DNA of 64,000 nt from Dictyobacter aurantiacus (GTDB taxonomy: Bacteria; Chloroflexota; Ktedonobacteria; Ktedonobacterales; Ktedonobacteraceae): NCBI RefSeq assembly GCF_003967515.1, contig NZ_BIFQ01000001.1, positions 3,348,001-3,412,000 of the forward strand, in the 5' to 3' direction. Positions 35,453 to 43,762 of this stretch are shown one piece after another. A program made the translations under genes and the position numbers. Below the pieces are notes generated by a model. The model ran no database searches. It was given only the letters and a program-made list of their open reading frames with translations, and was not told the origin of the DNA. Position 1 is the first letter of the stretch. The number at the start of each line of letters is the position of its first letter.

Positions 35453-37889
35453 TCTTGAGCTATTGCAGACCGTGCCACTGTACCATCTGCAGGCAGTGTT
35501 GAAGGCGCGGCGCATTTCCGCGGCTCCCCATGTGTTTAGCGCGACTTCCGACCTTTCTGCCCCTGCATCTACGCCGGTCGTGCTGGAGGCGGCCCATTAC
35601 CTGCTGGATACCTCCTCGTTAGGCGATGTATTACAGGAGCTAAGTGAGCTGGAGATCCTGCTGCTGCGTGAGCTGGTCTCCTGCGGTGGCCGCGCCAATA
35701 GCCGCGATCTGGCCCTCTACTTTCATAGTTCCGGTCTGCCCGGTGTGGAGAAGAAAGAGGAGTTGGCCGTTTCAGAACTGCCTGGTCCGGCGGTAATCAC
35801 CGATGGCGTATCGCAACCTCCACGTTATCCACCTGCCCATCCGCATGGTCCGTTTGAACTGGCGGTACGTCATCTGCTCTTGCTCGGATTGGTCTTCTGG
35901 GGCCGCCAGACACATTTTGTGGGTCGTGACTACAGTAGTGGGATGCACGATGGGGTGTTGATTGTCCCGCAGACGTTGGTGAACATAGTGCGGCGGCGCT
36001 GGCAGCTTGAACAGGTACCAGCGCCGCCCGCGACGACAATCGTGGATGAAGATGGTCGCCTGCAGGCCTTTCAGCGTACTCTGTACTTCTACTGGTCATT
36101 TGTGGATGCCCATCGCAATCTGTCACTGGTCAATAATGGCTTGCTGTCGCGTACCAGCCTGCGTCAGGTCGCTGACTTTATGGATCTACCGTTTGAGCAG
36201 GATCAATTGCGCCTGGAGAGCGATCATCCGCAGCTGCTCTTTATTCGACTGCTTTTGATGCAGCTGGGACTGCTTTCTGTCAGGCGCGGCATGCTGGTTC
36301 CCGAAGCAGCCGAAGCGTTTTTTGATCTACCACTAGCCGAGCGCACCCGCCGTTGCTATCATGCCTATATCGATACAACTTTTTGGAACGACCTGATCAA
36401 TCTATCCGATATCAATATTCGGCCCACGCCCGACCCGTTGTTGCCGGCGCACGAAGAAATAGTACGAGCGCGTCACCAGGTGGTTGAGCGGATGTTATGT
36501 GAGGCACCGACCGAGTGGCACGACCTGGCGGCCTTTATCGCGCGCGTGAAGCTGCATGTACCATATCTGCTCTTTCCGCGCCGCTATGGCCTGCGTGCCG
36601 AGCGCTATTCTCAGGGATCAAATCCATATGGCTGGGATTTTCGTCTGCGTCGCGGCTGGCTGACGCACCGCGAAGGCTGGCATATGGTCGAGGGTGGTTT
36701 TATCCGTACACTCCTTTCCGGACCCTTGCAATGGATGGGATTGGTGCAGTTCGCCCCGGAGATGCTGGCGCCGTCCTTCGCGTTTTCCACCACTGCCGTA
36801 GCGATCATGCAAGATGTTCCACTCCCCTCTACGGAGCTGCCTGCTAGCCGCTTGATTGTGCAGCCAAACTTTGACGTGGTGGTGCGGGCCCCGGTCTCCG
36901 AAGGATTGCTGGTCCGGCTGGATCGCTTCGCAGAACGCGTCAGCCTGGAGCATATCGCGCAGTATCATCTCTCTAAGAGCAGCGTTATGCGTGCCGTCCA
37001 GCACGGAGCGCGGGTCGAAATGATCCTGTCGGTGTTGGAGCCGGCGTCTGATGGCCCTATACCCCAGAATGTGCGCTATTCACTTGAGGAATGGGAGCGG
37101 CAAGTGCGGAGGATCGAGATCTGGCCTCGGGCTACACTGATCGAGGTCGAGGATAGCGCGTTACTGGACCGCTTCTTCGCTGATCCGGAGCGACGCACGC
37201 TCTTTCAGCGTCGCCTGACCCCTGTACTGGCGGAGGTTGTTCCGGAGCAGCTGCTGGCAGTACAACAGCTGCTGTGGGAAGATGATTCCTTGCCAGCTCT
37301 TTCAACGGCCCCGGCCCATGAACTACTCACGACCGCGCCTTTGCCACCCCATGATCCACAATGGATCCTGCACGAAGATGGCAGACTTGAACCCATCTAC
37401 GCTGTACTTGATTTCTATGTGCTGGCGGAGGTTGTCCGTTTCTGCGAAGAAGATCAGACGGCGGGCTGGTTACGCCTGACCTCCCAATCGCTGCGGCGCG
37501 CCCTGAACGAAGGGATCACGCTCGAGCATATCCTGGGTTTCCTGCAGCACTATTGTCGTGAAGGCATTCCTGGATCGCTGCTGATCCGACTGAAATTATG
37601 GGGTGGTGGCTATACACAGGCACAGCAGATCTATATCGAGCACGCACCCCTGCTGCGGCTGCCGACCGATGTTCTACAGGATCTACGGGCCGATCAAGAA
37701 GTAGCCGCCCTGCTAGGCGCTGAAATAGTGGATGGCCACAGCCTGGTACACGTATCCACCCAGAACCTGCCCCGCATATTGACGCTCCTCCAGCAGCGCG
37801 GCTTCATGACCATCTCCACCCCTTCCCCAGAGCAGGAAGTGCAGAAAGACGGCCAGTCCTCCTACCGTGGAGCGAGGCATACAAATTAA
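35439..37889 (+). CDS. Helicase_C_3 (XPB/Ssl2-like) domain protein, partner of the SWIM protein
   Basis: This 816-residue protein has no Walker motifs. Residues about 460-620 (LPASRLIVQPNFDVVVRAPVS, LVRLDRFAERVSLEHIAQYHLSKSSVMRAVQHG, ILSVLEPASDGPIPQNV) match the helicase-associated C3 pattern of a wing-like fold found with XPB-type helicases. The N-terminal part is helical and winged-helix-like (LLDTSSLGDVLQELSELEILLLRELVSCGG). The start at 35439 has GAGG six bases upstream and overlaps the preceding gene by 14 bp, so expression is coupled. Both proteins end with a similar layout, suggesting they are distant paralogues acting together in DNA repair or transcription. The pathway is unknown. 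Confidence 0.72.
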   Translation: MDQNDLELLQTVPLYHLQAVLKARRISAAPHVFSATSDLSAPASTPVVLEAAHYLLDTSSLGDVLQELSELEILLLRELVSCGGRANSRDLALYFHSSGLPGVEKKEELAVSELPGPAVITDGVSQPPRYPPAHPHGPFELAVRHLLLLGLVFWGRQTHFVGRDYSSGMHDGVLIVPQTLVNIVRRRWQLEQVPAPPATTIVDEDGRLQAFQRTLYFYWSFVDAHRNLSLVNNGLLSRTSLRQVADFMDLPFEQDQLRLESDHPQLLFIRLLLMQLGLLSVRRGMLVPEAAEAFFDLPLAERTRRCYHAYIDTTFWNDLINLSDINIRPTPDPLLPAHEEIVRARHQVVERMLCEAPTEWHDLAAFIARVKLHVPYLLFPRRYGLRAERYSQGSNPYGWDFRLRRGWLTHREGWHMVEGGFIRTLLSGPLQWMGLVQFAPEMLAPSFAFSTTAVAIMQDVPLPSTELPASRLIVQPNFDVVVRAPVSEGLLVRLDRFAERVSLEHIAQYHLSKSSVMRAVQHGARVEMILSVLEPASDGPIPQNVRYSLEEWERQVRRIEIWPRATLIEVEDSALLDRFFADPERRTLFQRRLTPVLAEVVPEQLLAVQQLLWEDDSLPALSTAPAHELLTTAPLPPHDPQWILHEDGRLEPIYAVLDFYVLAEVVRFCEEDQTAGWLRLTSQSLRRALNEGITLEHILGFLQHYCREGIPGSLLIRLKLWGGGYTQAQQIYIEHAPLLRLPTDVLQDLRADQEVAALLGAEIVDGHSLVHVSTQNLPRILTLLQQRGFMTISTPSPEQEVQKDGQSSYRGARHTN

Positions 37890-38007
37890 GCAGGAGGTGC
37901 AGGAGGACGGTCAGTCCTCCTGCCGGGGTGCGGGGTGTCCCCGCTTATCCCTTTCCTCCCCCGCCGCCCGAAGGGCGGCATAATGGGGTTCAGGGGCCAC
38001 GCCCCTG
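37890..38007 (+). repeat. Mosaic palindrome element, single unit
   Basis: Directly after the stop codon comes GCAGGAGGAC-ggtca-GTCCTCCTGC (37899-37923), then GCGGGG/CCCCGC, GCCGCCC-gaa-GGGCGGC (37963-37979) and CAGGGGC-cac-GCCCCTG (37991-38007). It shares its order of modules with the array at 32.56 kb and part of the element at 1.9 kb. Its first stem differs from theirs by G to A in one arm and the matching C to T in the other. It probably serves as transcript end for the upstream gene. Confidence 0.8.
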
Positions 38008-38051
38008 AAAATGCTTGAGGTAAAGATTTGAAAAAACACAGAGAAAAACTG

Positions 38052-38080
38052 TTGACAAACCAGAACATGTATGATATCTT
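38052..38080 (+). promoter_or_regulatory. Promoter of the tRNA pair
   Basis: A perfect -35 TTGACA (38052-38057) stands 17 bp before TATCTT (38075-38080), and tRNA-Gly begins 40 bp later. Confidence 0.6.
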
Positions 38081-38120
38081 ATCCCTACAAACGTACTGCA
38101 GTTCTAAACTGAACGCAGAT

Positions 38121-38192
38121 GCGGGAGTGGCTCAGTGGTAGAGCACTTCCTTGCCAAGGAAGATGTCGCGGGTTCGAATCCCGTCTCCCGCT
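38121..38192 (+). tRNA. tRNA-Gly (anticodon GCC)
   Basis: The cloverleaf closes fully: acceptor GCGGGAG with CTCCCGC, D arm GCTC...GAGC, anticodon stem CTTCC/GGAAG with loop TTGCCAA (GCC), T arm GCGGG-TTCGAAT-CCCGT with one wobble, and discriminator U. The 3' CCA is not encoded. Confidence 0.96.
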
Positions 38193-38205
38193 CCCCCTTT
38201 TTTCG

Positions 38206-38279
38206 GGCGACGTCGCCAAGTGGTAAGGCACGGCTCTGCAAAAGCTGCACCAGCGGTTCGAGTCCGCTCGTCGCCTCCA
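38206..38279 (+). tRNA. tRNA-Cys (anticodon GCA)
   Basis: Acceptor GGCGACG pairs with CGTCGCC. The anticodon stem CGGCT/AGCTG encloses loop CTGCAAA (GCA), and the T arm is GCGG-TTCGAGT-CCGC. The discriminator U is followed by an encoded CCA at 38277-38279, unlike the neighbouring tRNA-Gly. It lies 13 bp behind tRNA-Gly in the same transcript. Confidence 0.96.
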
Positions 38280-38337
38280 AGTGAGACGTGGTAGCTACCA
38301 CGTCTCTTTTTTTTAGCACCTACCTGGATTTCCACCT

Positions 38338-39153
38338 ATGCGTGAGCAACGTAGTTATTCCGCTGAAGCTATTATCTTGAAGCGTACCGATCTGGGTGAA
38401 GCCGATCGGGTATTGACGCTTTTCACACCCTACAAGGGGAAGATCCGTTCCCTTGCCAAGGGGGTACGCCGCCCGGGCAGCAAGAAAGCTGGTCATCTGG
38501 AACTGCTTTGCTATAGCGAGTTGCAACTGGCTATGGGCCGCACCTTTGATATCATTACGCAGGCTCAGACTAAAGAGAACTTCTTCCACCTGCGCAATGA
38601 GCTCTGGCATATGACCTGTGGCTTCTACCTGGCGGAACTGGTCGATCGTTTTGTCGAGGACAACATGCAGCAGCAGGATGTCTATAGCCTGTTACTGCTG
38701 GCTTTACGCGTGTTGGAGGCGGACGCGGCGCAGATACAGCAACGCCGGGCACAGGGTGAGATATCTTCGTCCCATGATCTGGATCGTTCGCGCCTGCTCC
38801 TGCGCTACTTTGAAATCCATCTTCTTTCCTACATCGGCTATGAGCCGGTGTTGCGCCAGTGCGCCCATTGCCAGGCCGAACTGAAGCCTGAGCAGAATGG
38901 TTTCACACCCGCGCTGGGTGGCGCGCTGTGTCCCAACTGCTCGCACCTCTGGTCTCAGTCCCTCTCAATGAATGCGCTCAAGGTCTTACGCCTGCTACAG
39001 AGGACTGAATGGAGCAAGGTGCCGAACCTGCACCTCGATGCCCGACTCCAGGCAGAGATCGAAGCCGCGATGCACAGCTTGATCCGCTTCCACCTGGAGC
39101 GCGATCTAAAATCCTGGAGCTTTCTGGAAATGTTAAACGTGCAGCGTCAGTAG
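38338..39153 (+). CDS. recO: DNA repair protein RecO
   Basis: RecO anneals single strands and loads RecA together with RecR. The 271-residue protein has the N-terminal OB fold (YSAEAIILKRTDLGEADRVLTLFTPYKGKIRSLAKGVRRP, conserved), the helical domain (FYLAELVDRF) and the zinc motif CAHCQAEL...CPNCSHLW. It follows the two tRNAs by about 60 bp. It may be read from the tRNA promoter or from an own weak start. Confidence 0.95.
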   Translation: MREQRSYSAEAIILKRTDLGEADRVLTLFTPYKGKIRSLAKGVRRPGSKKAGHLELLCYSELQLAMGRTFDIITQAQTKENFFHLRNELWHMTCGFYLAELVDRFVEDNMQQQDVYSLLLLALRVLEADAAQIQQRRAQGEISSSHDLDRSRLLLRYFEIHLLSYIGYEPVLRQCAHCQAELKPEQNGFTPALGGALCPNCSHLWSQSLSMNALKVLRLLQRTEWSKVPNLHLDARLQAEIEAAMHSLIRFHLERDLKSWSFLEMLNVQRQ

Positions 39154-39163
39154 GCGTTCGGGA

Positions 39164-39715
39164 TTATCCCAGCACCTTGTGGGCGTAAATGAGGGTGCTC
39201 GCCGCATCATATAATTCTGCCTGGATGGGCAGGTCCACCCGCTGATCGGACAAGAAAAGCACCATGCCGTCCTCGACCTTGTCTTCCATACTGGTGCCAT
39301 TTTTCGCTATCAGGCGTACGCGGGTCACGTTCTGGTCGTGATCGGCGACCAGGCCACCTGCGTAGAAATGATCGGGCATACCGCCACCGCCCAGATTGGC
39401 CCAGGCGCGTTCGACCACTGGTCCCGGATCGCTGCCCATGAGACCATCGCCGGCAGCCCCACGGAACTGCCAGTTCCCTCGTGCGTCCTCTTCCACGTAA
39501 CAGGTGAAATAGACCTCTTTCCCCTGCTCATTTTCGAATACAACTATATAAACACGTCGCCCGGGCAGGGAGCGCTCTTTCAAAAAGCGCAGGGTTTTAT
39601 TTTTAGACTCTTGAATACCCTCTTGCATATTGCCGGCTGGAACTTTGCTACTGCCTGTGACCAGTAGGCGTGTCAGCCGGTTCACTATCTCTTGTTTAGG
39701 GTCCTGGTGTGCCAT
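39164..39715 (-). CDS. Conserved-looking soluble protein of unknown function
   Basis: This 183-residue protein is a mix of helix at the N-terminus (PKQEIVNRLTRLLVTGSS) and beta strands (RRVYIVVFENEQGKEVYFTCYVEEDARGNW; NVTRVRLIAKNGTSMEDKVEDGMVLFLS). It has no signal, membrane helix or metal site. I do not recognise it. The start at 39715 is chosen for GAGG six bases upstream; an ORF extension to 39754 has none. It converges with recO with 10 bp between the stops. Confidence 0.7.
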   Translation of the reverse strand: MAHQDPKQEIVNRLTRLLVTGSSKVPAGNMQEGIQESKNKTLRFLKERSLPGRRVYIVVFENEQGKEVYFTCYVEEDARGNWQFRGAAGDGLMGSDPGPVVERAWANLGGGGMPDHFYAGGLVADHDQNVTRVRLIAKNGTSMEDKVEDGMVLFLSDQRVDLPIQAELYDAASTLIYAHKVLG

Positions 39716-39996
39716 AAATAACCTCATACTCACTAGGCATTGTGGTTTTGACAATCATATCACAGTTGCACCAGATATTATAGGTGCGCTCCCACGGCGG
39801 AATAATCGACCGCAAGGGTCGAATCTACGCTGGACAATGTTCTCATGAGTCGCGTATCATGAAAAGAGACGAACCAGACAGCCAGGCGTGGCCTGGACTG
39901 TTCTATATTTGTGCAGGTTTGCCCTGTCGATGCTGCCAGCGGCCTTCTACCCTGCTGTGATGCGATAAGTGTGGATGAAAGGAATAGATCTATATC

Positions 39997-41301
39997 ATGG
40001 TCCATTTTTATGAATTGGCTAGCCTCGATGCTACGCAACGGGCCCGCCTGCTGCGCCGTGCGGAAGTAGCGATCGATGATTTATTGGAATATGTCCGCCC
40101 CATCGTGCAGGCGGTACGCACTCGCGGTAACGAGGCGTTGCTCGAATTTATGGAGCGCTTCGATCATGTGCAGTTGACGCCCGACAACCTGCGCGTGAGC
40201 CGTGAGGAGATCGATCGCGCCCACGATCTGCTGGATAAAGATATTCACCGGGCGATTGAGCATGCCATTCAGAATGTACGGACCTTCCATGAGCGCCAGA
40301 TGCCGCATGAGCAGTGGTTTACGCAGGTGGCTCCAGGAGTGATGGCGGGCGAAAAAATTACGCCGATCAGTAGTGTGGCTCTCTATGTGCCGCGCGGCAA
40401 GGGCGCGTTTCCATCTGTGATGTATATGTTGGCAACTCCTGCCACTATCGCTGGCGTTCCTCGCATCGTCGTCTGTACACCACCTGCTCCCACAGGAGAG
40501 GTCGATCCCGCTTCGCTGGTGGCCGCGGATCTTTGTGGGGTACATGAGATCTATCGCATCGGTGGTGCCCAGGCTATTGCCGCCATGGCATACGGTACCG
40601 AGACCATTGAACGGGTACGCAAAGTCACCGGACCAGGTAATCCCTATGTATCGGCCGCCAAGCGCCTGCTGTATGGCACGCTGGACGTTGGCTTGCCAGC
40701 CGGTCCCAGCGAATCTATCTTGCTTGCCGATGATAGCGCTGATCCTGAACTGGTGGCACGCGATCTGCTGGTTGAAGCCGAACATGGTCCCGATTCCTCC
40801 AGCCTGCTGGTTACCGATAGCCGCGCTTTAATCGAGGCTGTGCAGGAACTCTTGCCGGCCAAAATCGCCGCGCTACCCGAGCCTCGTCAAACCTTCTGCC
40901 GCACCGGCTTTGAGAGCGAAAAAGGTACCGGAGGTCTGGTGCTGACCGGTTCCCTACAAGAGGCAATCGATTTCACCAACGAATACGCGCCAGAACATCT
41001 GCAGGTCCATACGCGCGAACCTTTCGCCATCCTACCCCAGCTCAATAATGCCGGTGAAATCTTGCTTGGCGCGCATACTCCGACCCCGCTGGGCAACTAC
41101 AGCCTGGGCACCAACGCTATCTTACCCACCGGTGGCTTCGCCCATACCTTCTCCTGTACCTCCGTCTTCGATTTCCTGAAGCGGACCGGCCTGGGTTACG
41201 TCACCTCCGAAGGCTATGCGGGTCTCAGTGAAACCACTCATCGCCTGGCCGAATTCGAAGGATTTCCTTCGCACGCCCGTGCCATCCGCGATCGCTTCTA
41301 G
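39997..41301 (+). CDS. hisD: Histidinol dehydrogenase
   Basis: HisD oxidises L-histidinol to L-histidine in two NAD-dependent steps, the last of histidine synthesis. The 434-residue protein has ISSVALYVPRGKGAFPS, the NAD region IGGAQAIAAMAYGTETI, VTGPGNPYVSAAKRLLYG, GLPAGPSESILLADDSADP, the zinc/active-site region LLVEAEHGPDSSSLLVT, and NEYAPEHLQ with the catalytic Glu-His pair. AAAGGA precedes the ATG. No other his gene is adjacent, so the pathway genes are scattered. Three hairpins follow it. The 281-bp gap upstream shows no T-box or other leader that I recognise. Confidence 0.96.
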   Translation: MVHFYELASLDATQRARLLRRAEVAIDDLLEYVRPIVQAVRTRGNEALLEFMERFDHVQLTPDNLRVSREEIDRAHDLLDKDIHRAIEHAIQNVRTFHERQMPHEQWFTQVAPGVMAGEKITPISSVALYVPRGKGAFPSVMYMLATPATIAGVPRIVVCTPPAPTGEVDPASLVAADLCGVHEIYRIGGAQAIAAMAYGTETIERVRKVTGPGNPYVSAAKRLLYGTLDVGLPAGPSESILLADDSADPELVARDLLVEAEHGPDSSSLLVTDSRALIEAVQELLPAKIAALPEPRQTFCRTGFESEKGTGGLVLTGSLQEAIDFTNEYAPEHLQVHTREPFAILPQLNNAGEILLGAHTPTPLGNYSLGTNAILPTGGFAHTFSCTSVFDFLKRTGLGYVTSEGYAGLSETTHRLAEFEGFPSHARAIRDRF

Positions 41302-41309
41302 CCATCGCG

Positions 41310-41440
41310 GAGAATGCTGACGCATTCTCAAAAAAGTAAGTAAAGTGAGGCAAAAAGTGCGCCATGCGGCGCACTTTTTGCCTCACTTTACTTACTTTTT
41401 TGAGAGGTGATGCAGAACCGGTGCTCAGCATCACCTCTCA
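41310..41440. terminator. Cluster of three hairpins after hisD, including a 37-bp perfect stem
   Basis: First GAGAATGC-tgac-GCATTCTC (41310-41329). Second a perfect 37-bp hairpin, 41327-41363 with 41368-41404, loop ATGC, with A/T runs at the stem base. Third TGAGAGGTGATGC with GCATCACCTCTCA (41401-41413 with 41428-41440). Neighbouring hairpins share their flank bases, so they may compete. They begin 9 bp after the hisD stop. Confidence 0.8.
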
Positions 41441-41741
41441 AAAATATACCTTCTGAGCGCCGTAGCTTTTCCCCTCTTCTGTAACATACAAGGCGCGTAG
41501 AGTCATGGCCGAAGGCACAAAACTCCACTATATCAAAGAAGCCCCCCAGAAACATGAATCTGATAGAAAAAAAAAGGAAGAAAAGACGTTTACTTTGCAG
41601 AGCACATCTTTCCCGTCAAATTGCCATCCTATACTAAAATTCATCGTATACCCTTTATGGGGAAGAAACGCCGCAAGGGCTATTTCGCGCAGCGGCATCC
41701 TAGGACTCTGGATGCAATTTCTGCTCACTAAAGGAAAGATG

Positions 41742-41750
41742 TGTTATAAT
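41742..41750 (+). promoter_or_regulatory. Extended -10 promoter of the kinase operon
   Basis: TGTTATAAT is an extended -10 (TG-N-TATAAT) 120 bp before the kinase start. A matching -35 is weak (CTGCTC). The rest of the 430-bp gap from 41441 to 41872 shows no gene; an open frame of 114 codons there (41505-41849) lacks a ribosome binding site and overlaps the promoter. Confidence 0.55.
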
Positions 41751-41872
41751 GCCCCCTATAAAAGCCTGAATTTGAGATATGGAGCGCATATAAATTTTGA
41801 ACTCTTCTATAATCCAGCTCTTACTGTATTAAGCGAGAAGTTCAAATAGTTTGTTCGCGGTGCAAATAAAGT

Positions 41873-43714
41873 ATGTCAAATAATTATTCATCCGATTCCG
41901 AGCACGTATTGCCCATAAGTGGAGCACAACCTGGCCAATCCGGAGCACAGAATAATACGCCAGAAAAAGCGCAACATGGTGATGCACCATCGTCGGCCAG
42001 TGCCGCGGTGCCTGAAACGGAGGGCAAAGTTGTCCCCAGGAGGTTGGCGTCGGGCACGGTACTTTCGGGCGGTCGCTATAGAATTGAAAAATTGATTGCA
42101 TCCGGCGGCATGGGTGCGGTTTATCGTGCTATTGATACGCGTTTTAATCGTCCATGCGCTGTCAAAGAGATGCTCGACGAATTCAATAATGAAACGGAAC
42201 GGGCCCAGGCTGTAGAGTGGTTCTCACGTGAAGCAACCTTACTGCTCGATCTGAACCACCCCTGTATCCCACGTGTGCGCGACTTCTTTGCGGAGAATGG
42301 CCGTAACTACCTGGTGATGGATTTTATTGATGGACATACGCTGGCGGAGATTCTGGATCTGGAGGGAAATGTTATCGGGGTCAACGGAGCGCGTGGCGTC
42401 ACAGAAGCCCGCGCCCGTAGCTGGATGCGCCAGGTCAGTAGCGTGTTGAGTTATCTTCATTCTCAAAATCCCCCGATTATCTTCCGCGATCTCAAGCCCT
42501 CTAATATTATGGTGACCAATCGTGATGAAGTTAAATTGATCGACTTCGGTATTGCGCGCACATTCCAATCGCAGCGCCAGGCGACGGTGATTATGACGCT
42601 GGGGTACGCTCCTCCCGAACAACTGCATGGGATGCCCGAGCCACGCAGTGATATTTATGCTCTGGGTGCGACTATACATCGCCTGTTGACACGCCACGAT
42701 GCCGTCAATAACAAGCCTAATGCATTCGCGTTTCCTGCGGTGCGCATCTTGCGTCCCGACATCTCGCCGGCGTTCGAGCAGGTAGTTATGAAATCGCTGG
42801 CGCCACAGCTAAATTTTCGCTGGTCGAGCGCGGCTGAATTGGAGCGCGCCCTGATCAACCTACCGCCGATTACGGTGGTTCCGCCGCTGGCTAGCCCCAT
42901 TGCTGGTCGTGGCAACGAGGGGAAAAGCGGCCAGCAGCAGGGAGCGCCGCTTACCCCAGGAGTTCATGTCTCTTCTCCGAATCTGACTCCGGTCCGACCG
43001 GTGTCGTCACCGATGACCGGGCCGGCCGCGCAGCATATTACGACCGCGATGGGGCATCTTTCCTCGTCACGTATCGAAGCCGCCCATGATTCCGTCAAGT
43101 GGGCGCACTCATTGGAGCCCCAGAACGCGGTGGTGCATAAAATCTTCGGGCAGGTTTTCGCGCGCCGCACGCCGCCACAGCCGGACCTGGCGCTACAGGC
43201 ATATAATCGTTCGCTGCAGTTGAATCCCAACGACGCGGAAACGCATAAACTGATCGGCGACGTCTGGTACTTTCTGCGGCAGAACCCGTTCCAGGCCATT
43301 CCCGCCTACACTCAGTCGCTGCGCCTCAACCCACAAGACTTTGAGTCCCATGATCGGCTGGGGCAATGTTTTGAGAAGAACAATCAAGTTGAGCCGGCGA
43401 TCCGTGAATATCAGGAGGCATTACGCCTGGCTCCGACGCAGCCCGCGCTTTTGCGTCTGCGGTTATACTTTGCATTGGGCCAATTAGCTATGCGCGCCAA
43501 CCAATGGGCTGTGGCGGAGAACGCATTTGTCCAGGTGTTGATCCTGGACGCGGCCGAGCCCCGTGCACGCTTTTTGCTCAGCCAGGTATATGAGCGTGAA
43601 GGAAAGCTGGAAGACGCTTTTCGGGAATGCGGTTATGTTATTAATGGACCATTGGGAAGCACTCCCGCGGTTCAACAGCTCTATTTTAATTTGAAAAATC
43701 GTTTAGGACGGTAA
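41873..43714 (+). CDS. Ser/Thr protein kinase (PknB-like) with TPR repeats
   Basis: Residues about 64-330 are a Hanks-type kinase: glycine loop ASGGMGAVYRA, catalytic Lys in CAVKEM, FRDLKPSNIM (HRD with Phe in place of His), LIDFGIAR (DFG) and TLGYAPPEQL (APE-like), then DIYALGATIHRLL. A Pro/Ser-rich linker leads to TPR repeats (about 385-610: HKIFGQVFARRTPP, NPNDAETHKLIGDVWYFL, NPQDFESHDRLGQCFEKN, AEPRARFLLSQVYEREG). No membrane helix is present. A PP2C phosphatase gene follows 48 bp later, so this is a kinase/phosphatase pair controlling shared substrates. Confidence 0.93.
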   Translation: MSNNYSSDSEHVLPISGAQPGQSGAQNNTPEKAQHGDAPSSASAAVPETEGKVVPRRLASGTVLSGGRYRIEKLIASGGMGAVYRAIDTRFNRPCAVKEMLDEFNNETERAQAVEWFSREATLLLDLNHPCIPRVRDFFAENGRNYLVMDFIDGHTLAEILDLEGNVIGVNGARGVTEARARSWMRQVSSVLSYLHSQNPPIIFRDLKPSNIMVTNRDEVKLIDFGIARTFQSQRQATVIMTLGYAPPEQLHGMPEPRSDIYALGATIHRLLTRHDAVNNKPNAFAFPAVRILRPDISPAFEQVVMKSLAPQLNFRWSSAAELERALINLPPITVVPPLASPIAGRGNEGKSGQQQGAPLTPGVHVSSPNLTPVRPVSSPMTGPAAQHITTAMGHLSSSRIEAAHDSVKWAHSLEPQNAVVHKIFGQVFARRTPPQPDLALQAYNRSLQLNPNDAETHKLIGDVWYFLRQNPFQAIPAYTQSLRLNPQDFESHDRLGQCFEKNNQVEPAIREYQEALRLAPTQPALLRLRLYFALGQLAMRANQWAVAENAFVQVLILDAAEPRARFLLSQVYEREGKLEDAFRECGYVINGPLGSTPAVQQLYFNLKNRLGR

Positions 43715-43762
43715 GGGGCAATCTTTTATGCACTGTCTATCTGGCATGAAGGGGAAGTGTCA

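Noticed and set aside
39755..39996. T-box or histidine leader before hisD
   Set aside because: No T-box consensus and no run of His codons in a leader peptide can be found.
41505..41849. Protein of 114 residues between hisD and the kinase
   Set aside because: It has no ribosome binding site, overlaps the extended -10 promoter, and its composition is unlike its neighbours.
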